Shown: piece by piece, positions 7,722-16,147 of the stretch | How positions within the stretch are numbered: the stretch's first letter is position 1 | How the letters are laid out: each line of letters starts with the position of its first letter | From: Pseudomonadota bacterium | Lineage (GTDB): Bacteria > Myxococcota_A > UBA9160 > SZUA-336 | NCBI GenBank assembly: GCA_021295775.1 | Contig: JAGWBS010000020.1 | Coordinates: 19,269-60,566 of the forward strand | Direction of reading: 5' to 3' | DNA length: 41,298 nucleotides | Position numbers and translations under genes: made by a program | Notes under the pieces: generated by a model | Told to the model about the DNA's origin: nothing | Databases searched by the model: none | What the model saw: the letters and a program-made list of their open reading frames with translations, nothing else

Positions 7722-8861
7722 ATGAGCGACGAGATTCGACCGTTCCGCATCGAGGTGGGCGACGACGTCCTGTCTGACCTCAGGCGGCGCCTGGTGGCGA
7801 CCCGCTGGCCCGAGAAGGAGACGGTCGCCGACTGGAGCCAGGGCATCCCGCTCGCCTACGTGCAGGAGCTCTGCGCCTACTGGCGCGACGAGTACGACTG
7901 GCGCACGGCCGAGGCCCGGCTCAACGCCCACCCGGGCTTCCTCATCCGGATCGACGGGGTCGACATCCACTTCCTGCACGTGCGCTCGCCGGAAGCGAAC
8001 GCCCGCCCGCTGGTCCTGACGCACGGCTGGCCGGGCTCGATCGTCGAGTTCCTCAAGGTGATCGGACCGCTGTCCGACCCCGCGGCGCACGGCGGCGACC
8101 CCGCCGACGCCTTTCACCTGGTCGTCCCGTCGCTGCCCGGCTACGGCTTCTCGGGCAAGCCGGCCGAGAGCGGCTGGAGCGTCGACCGCATCGGGCGCGC
8201 CTGGAGCGAGCTGATGCTGCGTCTCGGCTACGACGGCTACTTCGCCCAGGGCGGGGACTGGGGCGCGGTCGTGACCATCTCCATCGGCGCCAGCGACACG
8301 CGGCACTGCGCGGGGATCCACACCAACATGCCGGTCGTCAGCCCCGCCGGAACGCCGCCCGAAGAGCTGACCGAGTTCGAAAAAGCCTCCCTGGAGTCGC
8401 AGAAGTTCTACGCCGACTGGGACTCCGGCTACTCGAAGCAGCAGAGCACCCGCCCCCAGACGCTCGGTTACGGGCTGGCCGACTCGCCCTCCGGGCAGGC
8501 GGCCTGGATCGTCGAGAAGTTCTACCAGTGGACCGACTGCGGCGGCCATCCGGAGAACGTGCTGACGCGCGACGAACTGCTCGACAACGTGATGCTCTAC
8601 TGGATCCCGGATGCCGCGGCCTCTTCCGCGCGCCTGTACTGGGAGAGCTTCCGGGGAGGCAACATCGACCCCGTCACGCTGCCCTCGGGCTGCAGCATCT
8701 TCCCCAAGGAGATCTTCCGCGCGTCCCGGCGCTGGGTCGAAACCCGCTTCACCGACCTGCGCTACTACAACGCGCTGGACAAGGGCGGCCACTTCGCCGC
8801 CTTCGAACAGCCGGAGATTTTCGTGGAGGAGGTCCGCGCCTGCTTCCGCACGATGCGCTGA
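7722..8861 (+). CDS. Epoxide hydrolase (EHN domain plus alpha/beta hydrolase)
   Basis: This 379-residue protein starts with the EHN lid domain (about 1-110, PFRIEVGDDVLSDLRRRL and TRWP) and continues as an alpha/beta hydrolase. The oxyanion-hole motif HGWPGS (101-106), the nucleophile Asp179 in GGDWG and the catalytic His357 in GGHFAAFEQPE are all present, so an active microsomal-type epoxide hydrolase is expected. It would open an epoxide to a diol, a plausible detoxification or catabolic step after a P450 or LLM monooxygenase. GAGGAGGCCAGG forms a good ribosome site before the ATG at 7722. Full length and intact. Confidence 0.93.
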   Translation: MSDEIRPFRIEVGDDVLSDLRRRLVATRWPEKETVADWSQGIPLAYVQELCAYWRDEYDWRTAEARLNAHPGFLIRIDGVDIHFLHVRSPEANARPLVLTHGWPGSIVEFLKVIGPLSDPAAHGGDPADAFHLVVPSLPGYGFSGKPAESGWSVDRIGRAWSELMLRLGYDGYFAQGGDWGAVVTISIGASDTRHCAGIHTNMPVVSPAGTPPEELTEFEKASLESQKFYADWDSGYSKQQSTRPQTLGYGLADSPSGQAAWIVEKFYQWTDCGGHPENVLTRDELLDNVMLYWIPDAAASSARLYWESFRGGNIDPVTLPSGCSIFPKEIFRASRRWVETRFTDLRYYNALDKGGHFAAFEQPEIFVEEVRACFRTMR

Positions 8862-8894
8862 CCCCGGGTCTTTCAATTAGAGAAATCGATCGGT

Positions 8895-8906
8895 ATGCGG
8901 CCGCAT
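8895..8906. repeat. 12-bp perfect palindrome upstream of NYN gene
   Basis: ATGCGGCCGCAT is a perfect inverted repeat 22 nt before the ATG at 8929. It could be an operator or chance in GC-rich DNA; no second copy is seen in the window. Confidence 0.3.
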
Positions 8907-8928
8907 CGCCGGCCGGCAGGAGAAATGA

Positions 8929-9492
8929 ATGAACGATCTTTACGTCCTGGTGGACGGCGAGAACATGGACTGGCAGTTGAGCACCATCCTCAACCGCCAG
9001 CCCAAGCCCGAGGACCGGCCGCGCTGGGACGCGGTTCTGGAATTCTCCCGGGAGCTCTGGGACGGCCGCAACCTCAAGCCGCTGTTCTTCATGCACGTGC
9101 GCCGGAACTCGTCCGCGCTGTGGTCCTTCATCCAGATGCTGCAGGCCGTGGGCTTCCGGCCGGTGCTGCTGGAGGGTGAAGACGATCAGCCCGTGGTCGA
9201 CATCGGCATCCAGCGAACACTCGAAGCGCTGGTCAAGCGCACGGGCGACGTGCTGCTGATGAGCCACGACAAGGACTTCTGCGAATTCCTGTCCGCGCTC
9301 GACGACGGCGAGCGCCGGCTGGCGATGCTGGCCTTTCCCGAGTACCTCGCCGGAGACTACGACTTCATCGAGAACCTGGAGGTCTTCGACCTCGAGCACG
9401 ACGCCAAGGCCTTCCCCAACGGTCCCCTTCCCCGACTGTCCCCGATCCCGGTCGACGAGTTCGATCCCGAGGCCCTGCTGGACAGCCTCTGA
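8929..9492 (+). CDS. NYN/PIN-like domain protein (putative nuclease)
   Basis: This small 187-residue protein begins LYVLVDGENMDW and carries acidic residues placed as in NYN (LabA/DUF88-like) ribonuclease domains: Asp9 and Glu11 in VDGEN, Asp91 in VVDIGI, and Asp114/Asp116 in MSHDKDF. The family is metal-dependent and acts on RNA, but activity here is not shown. There is no membrane segment or signal peptide. It lies 67 nt after the epoxide hydrolase with a strong AGGAGAA ribosome site, and may be transcribed with it or independently. The C-terminal tail from about residue 150 is proline- and acid-rich and matches nothing I recognise. Confidence 0.7.
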   Translation: MNDLYVLVDGENMDWQLSTILNRQPKPEDRPRWDAVLEFSRELWDGRNLKPLFFMHVRRNSSALWSFIQMLQAVGFRPVLLEGEDDQPVVDIGIQRTLEALVKRTGDVLLMSHDKDFCEFLSALDDGERRLAMLAFPEYLAGDYDFIENLEVFDLEHDAKAFPNGPLPRLSPIPVDEFDPEALLDSL

Positions 9493-9528
9493 GGTCCGAC
9501 CCGGCCGGGCGACCCGCTCCCCGGGGTC

Positions 9529-10611
9529 TCAGCCGCCGAGGCGGAAGGCGGCGGCAGCGTTGTCGTACAGCAGCTTGCGCTTGAGGCCGTCGGACAGGTC
9601 GGACCGCTCGGCCAGGGTGGCGGGCGAGCCCGGGAAGATGCTGTCGAGGTGCGGGTAGTCGCTGGCGTAGACGATCTTGTCTTCGCCGACCAGCGCCGCC
9701 ATCGCGCCGATCGCCTTCTCCTCGGGCTCGGCCGAGATGAAGCACTGCCGGGCGAAGTACTCCGAGGGAGCCAGCGGCAGCGCGGGGAGCGCGTGTCCCC
9801 AGTGCTCGACGTGCTCGTCGAGCCGGTCGAGCCAGTGGGCGATCCAGCCGCAGCCCGACTCCAGAAACGCCACGCGCAGGCGGGGATGGCGCTCGAGGAC
9901 CCCGCCGCAGATCAGCGCCAGGCAGGCCATCTGCTGCTCGTGCGGGTGCGAGCAGGCGTGCCGGAACAGGAAGTTGGTGAAGCGGTCGCGGCCCGACTGC
10001 GGCAGGTCCTGCGTGGTGCCCTCGTGGATCGAGGCGGTGACGTCCAATTCCTGCAGGCACGCCCAGAGCGGCTCGTAGTAGGGGTCGTTGAGATTCCGGC
10101 CCGCGACCGGGTTGGGCCTCAGCAGGACGCTGCGGAATCCCAGCCGCTCCACGGCGCGGCGCGCCTCCGCGACCGCGGCGCCCGCGTCCGCCTGCGGCAC
10201 CAGCGCGACGCCGATCAGCCGCGAGCGGTCTTCGCCGCAGTAGTCGTACAGCCAGTCGTTGTAGGCCCGGCACAGGGCGGCCTGCACGCGCGGATCCTCC
10301 ACGCTGGCGAAGAACAGTCCGGTGGTCGGGTAGAGCAGGGCCTTCTCGATGCCCTCTTCGTCGAGGTCGGCCAGGCGCCCCTGGGGATCGGCTCCGCCTC
10401 GGGGGACTCGTTCCCGGCGCGGGAGCGCGTCCCCGTCGTACATCGGGATGTACTCGTGGAGCCGGCCGGCGATCAGCAGCCGCCGCCGGCCGTCGGTGTC
10501 CCGCACCAGCCGCGGCGCGTCCAGATGGAACTCGGTTTCGAGGTACTCCGTCCACATGGACTGGGGTTCCATCACGTGCCCGTCGGCGTCGATGGCCGTG
10601 AACGTCGCCAT
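9529..10611 (-). CDS. Amidohydrolase-2 family metal-dependent hydrolase
   Basis: This 360-residue TIM-barrel protein belongs to the amidohydrolase-2 (ACMSD-related) family. The N-terminal metal site reads DADGHVMEP, the barrel strands include AFLESGCGW, and the C-terminal acid is in ASDYPHLDS. The first His of the classic HxH pair is an Asp, as in all four copies in this window. Such enzymes are decarboxylases or hydrolases; the reaction is unknown here. I start at the ATG at 10611 because GGGAGGG lies just upstream and a TAGGAT box 28 nt before it; an upstream ATG at 10641 would add ten unconserved residues. It is divergent from the EthD-like gene. Confidence 0.9.
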   Translation of the reverse strand: MATFTAIDADGHVMEPQSMWTEYLETEFHLDAPRLVRDTDGRRRLLIAGRLHEYIPMYDGDALPRRERVPRGGADPQGRLADLDEEGIEKALLYPTTGLFFASVEDPRVQAALCRAYNDWLYDYCGEDRSRLIGVALVPQADAGAAVAEARRAVERLGFRSVLLRPNPVAGRNLNDPYYEPLWACLQELDVTASIHEGTTQDLPQSGRDRFTNFLFRHACSHPHEQQMACLALICGGVLERHPRLRVAFLESGCGWIAHWLDRLDEHVEHWGHALPALPLAPSEYFARQCFISAEPEEKAIGAMAALVGEDKIVYASDYPHLDSIFPGSPATLAERSDLSDGLKRKLLYDNAAAAFRLGG

Positions 10612-10639
10612 GCGCGGCCCTCCCGGGGGTTGCCCGGCC

Positions 10640-10645
10640 ATCCTA
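10640..10645 (-). promoter_or_regulatory. -10-like box TAGGAT for amidohydrolase at 9529-10611
   Basis: On the minus strand TAGGAT followed by GGCCGGG lies 28 nt before the ATG at 10611, with a GGGAGGG ribosome site between them. It is one of the recurrent TAnnnT boxes. Confidence 0.5.
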
Positions 10646-10725
10646 AATCAGTTCGGATGCGCGGGGCGCGGACCCCGAGCGAATCCCGGGGGCCGCGCTC
10701 CCGCCCGGGCCGCTTCCGAGTGGGT

Positions 10726-10731
10726 TTGGAT
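10726..10731 (+). promoter_or_regulatory. Weak -10-like box TTGGAT for EthD-like gene
   Basis: TTGGAT followed by GCGCCCC lies 28 nt before the GTG at 10760, the spacing seen for the better boxes. The second base departs from the TAnnnT form, so the call is weak. Confidence 0.3.
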
Positions 10732-10759
10732 GCGCCCCCCAACGCTCGAGGAGATCTGC

Positions 10760-11074
10760 GTGAGTCGCAATTTGATGGTCGTGTTCACCAATACCCAGCC
10801 CGGCAAGGACGACGATTTCAACCGCTGGTACGACGACATCCACGTGGGCGAGGTGCTCTCCGTCCCGGAGATGAAGGCCTGCACGCGCTACAAGGTGGTC
10901 GACGAGAACGCCGAGCACCGCTACCTGGCGCTGTACGAGTTCGAAGGCGATCCCGACGCGGTGATGGCTTCGATGGGCGAGCGGGCGGCCCAGTTCGACA
11001 TGACCGGCCCGCTCGGGGGCGCCCCCCTGATGCTCCGGGTCGAGCCGATCAGCGAGCGGGTGGAAAGCGAGTAG
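10760..11074 (+). CDS. Small EthD-like / dimeric alpha-beta barrel protein
   Basis: This 104-residue protein has the look of the dimeric alpha-beta barrel (EthD/stress-responsive) group: LMVVFTNTQPGKDDDFNRWY, then DDIHVGEVLSVPEMKACTRYK and a closing strand RYLALYEFEG. Members often act as accessory or isomerising proteins in ring catabolism, but no activity can be assigned. The start is the GTG at 10760 with a GAGGAG ribosome site; the frame runs open further upstream, but that sequence is in the divergent amidohydrolase and does not resemble a domain. It sits between two amidohydrolase genes, one divergent and one convergent. Confidence 0.75.
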   Translation: MSRNLMVVFTNTQPGKDDDFNRWYDDIHVGEVLSVPEMKACTRYKVVDENAEHRYLALYEFEGDPDAVMASMGERAAQFDMTGPLGGAPLMLRVEPISERVESE

Positions 11075-11167
11075 CCCCCCATCCCCCGCTCGAACCCGCC
11101 TACTCGATCACTTCAGGCCTGTTCCGTGACCAGACGGCGGCCCAGAATCGCGAGCATTCGAAAAACC

Positions 11168-12346
11168 TTACTCCCGCAGGCCCAGCATGCGGCTGGCGTT
11201 GCCGCCCATGATCTGGCGGACCGTGGCGTCGTCCAGCCCGGCCAGTTCGTCGAGGTAGCTCAGCGGCTCGGGGATGCACTCGGGGTGCGGGTAGTCGGAG
11301 CCGAAGAGCACCTGCCCGGCGCCGATCAGCCCGATCAGTTCGACGATGTCGGTCTCCCAGAAGGGGCTGACCCAGACGTTGCGCCGGAATACCTCGACGG
11401 GATCCTCGGCGAAGTCCTGCGGGATCCGCCCGTGCACCAGCTTCAGCCCGCGCAGCAGCGGCGCCACCCAGTCCGCGCCGTTCTCCACGCTGGCGATCTT
11501 GAGGCGCGGAAAGCGGCTCAGGGTCCCGTGGCAGATCAGCGAGGCGATGCAGTCCGAGACGTCGCGGTGCGCGCTGACCACCTCGCGGAAGGCGCTGCCC
11601 GCGTAGGCGTTGTCGGTCCGCGGCGGCTCCCAGAGATCGACGTACTCGGTCACCACCGAGTCCGTGCCGTGCAGCACGACCACCACGCCGGCCTCCTGCG
11701 CCCGCGCCCAGAACGGGTCGAACTCCGGCAGCCCGATCGAGCGGCTGCCGCGCAGGGTGACCGCCGGGGCGGGCCGCATGATGACCGCCCGGGCCCCGCG
11801 CTCCAGCACCCAGTCCAGCTCCTCGATCGCCCGCTCCACGATCGGCAGCGTGATCACCGGGGTGGGAAAGATTCGTCCGCGGTAGTCGAAGGACCAGACC
11901 TCGGCCATCCACTCGTTCAGGGCGTGCATGACGGCGTGGGTCAGCTCGGGGTCGTCCTGGGTGCGCTTTTCGACCAGGTTGGCCACCGAGGGATACATGA
12001 AGGCGCGGTCCAGACCCTGCTCGTCCATCAGCGCCAGCCGGGGCTCCGGCTCGCGCCAGCCCGGCAGGGGCGATACGGGCACGCTCATGTCGCGGCGGGT
12101 CAGCCCCCGCGGGTTGTCGCCCTGGTAGAAGCGCGCGTGGCAGCCGGGCGCCGCCACCGGGTCGAAGGTGGGGTTGGGGATGTAGTCGGTGATCGTGCCG
12201 CGCACGGCGACCTTGGTGCGCCCGCGGACCTGCACGTACTCGATCGCCTTGCGATGCTCCCGCGGCAGATAGCGGGTCAGCGAGTCCGGCGTCTCGTACA
12301 AGTGATTGTCGGCGTCGAAGACCAGCAGGTCGGCGGGCTTGCGCAT
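11168..12346 (-). CDS. Amidohydrolase-2 family metal-dependent hydrolase
   Basis: This 392-residue amidohydrolase-2 protein has the N-terminal site VFDADNHLYETPD and the C-terminal acid motif LFGSDYPHPE, with VVVLHGTDSVV and IASVENGADW marking internal barrel strands. The reaction is unknown. The ATG at 12346 is only 10 nt after a perfect TATAAT box and has no Shine-Dalgarno sequence, so a leaderless or near-leaderless transcript is expected. It is divergent from the lipocalin-like gene at 12440, whose box lies 38 nt further away. It differs strongly in sequence from the amidohydrolases at 9529, 26512 and 33349, so they are old paralogues, not a recent duplication. Confidence 0.9.
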   Translation of the reverse strand: MRKPADLLVFDADNHLYETPDSLTRYLPREHRKAIEYVQVRGRTKVAVRGTITDYIPNPTFDPVAAPGCHARFYQGDNPRGLTRRDMSVPVSPLPGWREPEPRLALMDEQGLDRAFMYPSVANLVEKRTQDDPELTHAVMHALNEWMAEVWSFDYRGRIFPTPVITLPIVERAIEELDWVLERGARAVIMRPAPAVTLRGSRSIGLPEFDPFWARAQEAGVVVVLHGTDSVVTEYVDLWEPPRTDNAYAGSAFREVVSAHRDVSDCIASLICHGTLSRFPRLKIASVENGADWVAPLLRGLKLVHGRIPQDFAEDPVEVFRRNVWVSPFWETDIVELIGLIGAGQVLFGSDYPHPECIPEPLSYLDELAGLDDATVRQIMGGNASRMLGLRE

Positions 12347-12356
12347 GATTGGGCCG

Positions 12357-12362
12357 ATTATA
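12357..12362 (-). promoter_or_regulatory. Perfect -10 box TATAAT, leaderless type
   Basis: On the minus strand TATAAT followed by CGGCCCAATC directly abuts the ATG at 12346 with 10 nt between. There is no ribosome site, and transcription would start at or very near the start codon. Confidence 0.6.
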
Positions 12363-12400
12363 GGCCCGCGCCCCGCGGCTCCCCGCCCCGCCGGGGATGC

Positions 12401-12406
12401 TACCTT
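12401..12406 (+). promoter_or_regulatory. -10-like box TACCTT for lipocalin-like gene
   Basis: TACCTT followed by GGTCCGCC lies 33 nt before the ATG at 12440, which has a GGAGAAG ribosome site. It is a TAnnnT series member. Confidence 0.5.
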
Positions 12407-12439
12407 GGTCCGCCCTCGAATCCCCGATACGGAGAAGCC

Positions 12440-13567
12440 ATGCCGCTCAGCCCCATGGACGAATACCTGGCCCATCAGACCCCGGACACCTTCGACCGCG
12501 TATTCACCTCGGACCGGCATTTCTACGACCGCTACTACTTCAACTGCCACCCCTCGAGCGACGAGCTGTTCCTGGTCACCGGCCTGGGGCAGTACCCCAA
12601 CCTGGGCGTGACCGACGCCTTCGTGGCTATCTCGCACGGTACCCAGCAGTACGTGGTGCGGGCCTCGCGAGAGCTGGGATCGAACCGCATGGACACTTCG
12701 GTCGGCCCGTTCCGCATCGAAGTGATCGAGGGCCTGCTCAAGCTGCGCGTGATCTGCGAGCCCAACGAGTGGGGCGTCGCCTTCGACATGACGTTCACCG
12801 GCAGCGTGCCCGCGCTGGAGGAGCCCAAGACCTTCCAGCGCCTGCCCTACGGCCGCATCGTCTCCGACGTCACGCGCTACGCGCAGGTCGGCACCTGGGA
12901 GGGCACGCTGGAGGTGGCCGGACAGACCTACCCGGTCACGCCAGAGCGCTGGAAGGGCGCGCGCGACCGCTCCTGGGGCATCCGTCCGGTGGGCGAGGCG
13001 GAGGCGCCGGGCATCCGACTGAAGGACGTGCAGGCCGGCACGGCCGGTTTCTACCACTGCTGGATGCCGATGCAGTTCGACGACTACATGCTCAAGGTGC
13101 AGTTCGACGAGCACTACGACGGGCACCGCATGCTCGAGGAGTCGGTCAAGATCTACAACCTCGGCATCGACAAGCCGTCCGAACCGATGGGCAGCCCCAG
13201 CATCGACGTGACCTACGTCTCCGGCACGCGCGAGATCGAAAAGGCCGTGCTGACGCTCGCCCACCCCAGCGGACGGGACGTGCGCATCACCAGCACCCCG
13301 GTGCGGACCGTGTACCTCAAGGCCGGCTCGGGCTACATGCCCGACGGCGTCTGGGGCCATGGCTACTACCAGGGCCCGCTCAAGGTCGAGGGACTGACCT
13401 TCGACATGAGCACGCCCGAGGAGCGCCTGAAGTGGGCGAGCCTGAACGAATCGCTGGCGCGGATCGAACTGGACAGCGGCGAGACCTGCTACGCCATGCA
13501 CGAGAACCTGTGCAACGGCACCTACAGGCCGCACGGCTTCGACACGCCCGACGCGCTGGCGCCCTGA
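12440..13567 (+). CDS. Lipocalin-like (AttH/CrtC-type, DUF7064/7065-like) protein
   Basis: This 375-residue protein without a signal peptide is rich in beta strands and carries WKGARDRSWGIRP near residue 175, a signature I associate with the DUF7064/7065 and AttH/CrtC lipocalin-like families. Related folds include carotenoid hydratase CrtC and proteins that bind hydrophobic ligands. The two halves look like a tandem of beta-barrel domains. It is followed after 22 nt by an LLM flavin enzyme in the same direction, so it may bind or hydrate the hydrophobic substrate of that enzyme; this is inference. No catalytic residue can be named. Start at the ATG with a GGAGAAG ribosome site. Confidence 0.7.
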   Translation: MPLSPMDEYLAHQTPDTFDRVFTSDRHFYDRYYFNCHPSSDELFLVTGLGQYPNLGVTDAFVAISHGTQQYVVRASRELGSNRMDTSVGPFRIEVIEGLLKLRVICEPNEWGVAFDMTFTGSVPALEEPKTFQRLPYGRIVSDVTRYAQVGTWEGTLEVAGQTYPVTPERWKGARDRSWGIRPVGEAEAPGIRLKDVQAGTAGFYHCWMPMQFDDYMLKVQFDEHYDGHRMLEESVKIYNLGIDKPSEPMGSPSIDVTYVSGTREIEKAVLTLAHPSGRDVRITSTPVRTVYLKAGSGYMPDGVWGHGYYQGPLKVEGLTFDMSTPEERLKWASLNESLARIELDSGETCYAMHENLCNGTYRPHGFDTPDALAP

Positions 13568-13589
13568 CCCCGAACCCAAGGGAGCCCGC

Positions 13590-14819
13590 ATGAGCGCCCC
13601 GACCGAGCCCAGACTCCGCAAGCGCTTCGGCGTGTTCCTGGCGCCGTTCCACCCCGACGACGAGAACCCCACCGAGCAGATCCACCGCGACCTGGCGCTG
13701 GTCGAGCACCTGGACCGCCTGGGCTACCACGAGGCGTGGATCGGGGAGCACCACTCGGGCGGCTACGAGATCATCGGCTCGCCCGAGCTGTTCATCGCCC
13801 AGGCCGCGGCCCTCACCCACAGGATCCGCCTCGGCACGGGGGTCGTCTCCCTGCCCTACCACAACCCGCTGACGGTCGCCGACCGGATGCTGCAGCTCGA
13901 CCACCAGACCCTGGGCCGCGCGATGCTGGGCGTGGGCCCCGGCCAACTCCCGACCGACGCCTTCATGCTCGGCATCGACCCGGCCGACCAGCGCCGCATG
14001 ATGAACGAGTCGCTGGAGGTGGTGCTGGCGCTGCTGCGCGGCGAGACGGTCACGCGCCGGACCGACTGGTTCGACCTGCGCGACGCGCGCCTGCAGCTCC
14101 CGCCCTACTCCGATCCGATGCTCGAAGTGGCCGTGGCCGGCGCCATCTCGCCCACCGGGGCGCGCGCCGCGGGCACGCACGGCATCGGCCTGCTGTCGCT
14201 GGCGGCCAGCCTGCCGGGGGCGTTCGACCAGCTTCCGCGGCACTGGACGGTGTGCGAGGAGAAGGCCGCCGAGCACGGCCGGCGAGTCGACCGCCGCAAC
14301 TGGCGGCTGGTGGTGCCCATGCACCTGGCCGAGACGCGCGAGCGGGCCCGGGCCGACATGGAGCACGGCACTCTGCGCCTGGCGCGCTATCAGGAGCGCC
14401 TGGGCGGCGGCGCCCCCGCCTACGCCCACTCGACCGACGCCATGCTCCAGGAGTGGACGGAAAAGGGTCTGGTCATCTTCGGCAAGCTGACACTCGGCAC
14501 GCCCGACGACATGATCGAGGAGATCGAGCGGCTCGAGCGGCAGTCCGGCGGCTTCGGAAGCCTGCTGCTGCTGGGGCACAACTGCGCCGACCCCGCCGCC
14601 ACGCTCAAGAGCTACGAGCTCTTCGCGCGCTACGTCATGCCCGCGGTCAACGACCTGAACCGCGCCCGCGCCGACAGCCTCGACTGGGCGCACGCCAACA
14701 GCAAGCGTTTCATCGGCGCGATGATGGGCGGGATCTCCAAGGCCATCCAGGAGCACGAGGCCGAGCGCGAGGAGCGCGGCCAGGGCACGGCCTGGAGCGG
14801 CGGCGGCCCTCGCGACTGA
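13590..14819 (+). CDS. LLM-class flavin-dependent monooxygenase (luciferase/limonene-monooxygenase-like)
   Basis: This 409-residue LLM protein begins RFGVFLAPFHPDDENP, then YHEAWIGEHHSGGYE (about 48-62), RIRLGTGVVSLPYHNPLTVADR and AMLGVGPGQLP, matching the luciferase-like flavin monooxygenases in which limonene 1,2-monooxygenase and similar enzymes fall. It probably oxygenates a hydrophobic ring compound with reduced flavin supplied by a separate reductase; no reductase is in the window. It follows the lipocalin-like gene by 22 nt with AGGGAGCCCGC as ribosome site, so the two form an operon. It ends 51 nt before a convergent gene. The assignment to limonene is only a similarity of motif pattern. 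Confidence 0.88.
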   Translation: MSAPTEPRLRKRFGVFLAPFHPDDENPTEQIHRDLALVEHLDRLGYHEAWIGEHHSGGYEIIGSPELFIAQAAALTHRIRLGTGVVSLPYHNPLTVADRMLQLDHQTLGRAMLGVGPGQLPTDAFMLGIDPADQRRMMNESLEVVLALLRGETVTRRTDWFDLRDARLQLPPYSDPMLEVAVAGAISPTGARAAGTHGIGLLSLAASLPGAFDQLPRHWTVCEEKAAEHGRRVDRRNWRLVVPMHLAETRERARADMEHGTLRLARYQERLGGGAPAYAHSTDAMLQEWTEKGLVIFGKLTLGTPDDMIEEIERLERQSGGFGSLLLLGHNCADPAATLKSYELFARYVMPAVNDLNRARADSLDWAHANSKRFIGAMMGGISKAIQEHEAEREERGQGTAWSGGGPRD

Positions 14820-14870
14820 ACTCCGCGGCGGCGGCTCGCCCCCGGCTCCACCCGGCCTCCCGGGCGCCGT

Positions 14871-16097
14871 TCAGTACAGGTGGTAGCGGCGCAGGACGTG
14901 CTGGCGGCGGCGGTAGATGGCCTCCCGGCGCCGCTCGGGACCGATCCTCGGCGTGTCCGCCGGAAGCTCCTCCCCCAGGCGTTCCAGCGGCACCGTCCTC
15001 ATGCCGGGCTCGGGAGTAGTGTTCGGGAACAGGAAGCGGTACTGCAGCGCTCCGCTGCGGTGGCCCGCGGGGTCGAGCCAGTTCTGGACGCCGGGGTCCT
15101 CGAGCGCGATCACGAGCCGGAAGCGCCCGTCCGCGTCGCAGTGGATCTGGTCCATGTTCAGGCAGGACTGGTGGTTGGCGTAGTCGAGCGTCTCGAACCA
15201 GAAGTTGAGCAGCGAGACCTGCCAGTAGGAGGCGTCGGGGATTTCGCTCTCGTAGACGACGGCCTGCCCCGGAGCGACGTCGAAGCGCCCCTGCCCGTAG
15301 TACAGCGCGCGCGCCCCGAGGTCGACTTTGCCCATGGGCTTGGCGGTGTTGGGCGGGTGGCGGTAGTGCTCCTGGTGCATCCACCGGGTCCAGTAGGGCC
15401 TGGATTGCTCGAGCCAGACGCTCACGTCGTCGAGGAGACCCGCCATGCCGGCCGGATCGAGAGGCGGCGGGGAGCTGCCCTCGAAGCCGACGCGTTCGAT
15501 GAAGAACTGCGCGCCGCGCTGACGGTCCCAGTCCGAGAAGTACTGGCGCACCAGGATGGAACCCACATCGGGATGCGTCGGCAGCCAGTTGCCCGGGTGC
15601 TCGTCCGGGCTCGCGACGATCTCGAAGCTTCCGTCGGGCTCGAACTCGATGTCCCGGGTGCTGATCTCCGAGAACACCCGGGACGGCTTGCCGCGGCGCC
15701 CGCCCGTGCCCGGCGGCTCCATCTCGCCGCACGACGAGGCGCTCATGACGAAGTCGTGGACCGTCCCGCGCTGGCCGCGGATGCGGTAGCTGAGCGAGCC
15801 GTCGATGGCCGCGTGCTGGTAGAGATTGTCGGGCTGGTCCCCGCCCCACTTGGCGGACAGCCGGGGGTGCGGGTGGAAGATCGGCCGATCCACGTCGGAG
15901 TGCTCGATGGCGTAGTCGAGGGCGTAGCCGAGGATGCGCGTCAGATGCCGGTAGCCTTCCGCGCGCTCCAGCTCGCCGCCGGGGACGTCCGGACGCAGCA
16001 CTTCGGAGCCCAGCGCCTTGAGCCGGTCGCAGAACTCCTCCCAGGCCGCTCCGCTCATCAGCTTGTCCCGGGCCTCGGCCCGGCTCGTCTTGGACAT
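14871..16097 (-). CDS. DUF1214 domain-containing protein
   Basis: This 408-residue protein has the C-terminal DUF1214 signature, with YWQVSLLNFWFETLDYANHQ and a later LQYRFLFPNTTPEPGM segment, and an N-terminal region rich in acidic and aromatic residues. The DUF1214 family has no settled biochemical function, and proteins of this type often occur beside SDR and steroid-type catabolic genes. The ATG at 16097 has a GGAGGAGAG ribosome site. It follows the SDR gene on the same strand after a 50-nt gap with no promoter-like box, so it is probably expressed from the SDR promoter at 16964. Confidence 0.75.
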   Translation of the reverse strand: MSKTSRAEARDKLMSGAAWEEFCDRLKALGSEVLRPDVPGGELERAEGYRHLTRILGYALDYAIEHSDVDRPIFHPHPRLSAKWGGDQPDNLYQHAAIDGSLSYRIRGQRGTVHDFVMSASSCGEMEPPGTGGRRGKPSRVFSEISTRDIEFEPDGSFEIVASPDEHPGNWLPTHPDVGSILVRQYFSDWDRQRGAQFFIERVGFEGSSPPPLDPAGMAGLLDDVSVWLEQSRPYWTRWMHQEHYRHPPNTAKPMGKVDLGARALYYGQGRFDVAPGQAVVYESEIPDASYWQVSLLNFWFETLDYANHQSCLNMDQIHCDADGRFRLVIALEDPGVQNWLDPAGHRSGALQYRFLFPNTTPEPGMRTVPLERLGEELPADTPRIGPERRREAIYRRRQHVLRRYHLY

Positions 16098-16147
16098 CGC
16101 TCTCCTCCCGAGCCCCGGCCGCGGGAGGTCCAGGCCGCCCGCGGGCG

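Noticed and set aside
6474..8876. An 800-codon minus-strand frame opposite the CoA-transferase and epoxide hydrolase.
   Set aside because: It lies antisense to two intact genes with catalytic residues and has no domain of its own.
8862..8928. A possible terminator after the epoxide hydrolase.
   Set aside because: No hairpin followed by a T-run is present; the palindrome at 8895-8906 lacks a T-tract.
9649..11211. A plus-strand 520-codon frame opposite the first amidohydrolase.
   Set aside because: It is the antisense shadow of the amidohydrolase and its product shows no family features.
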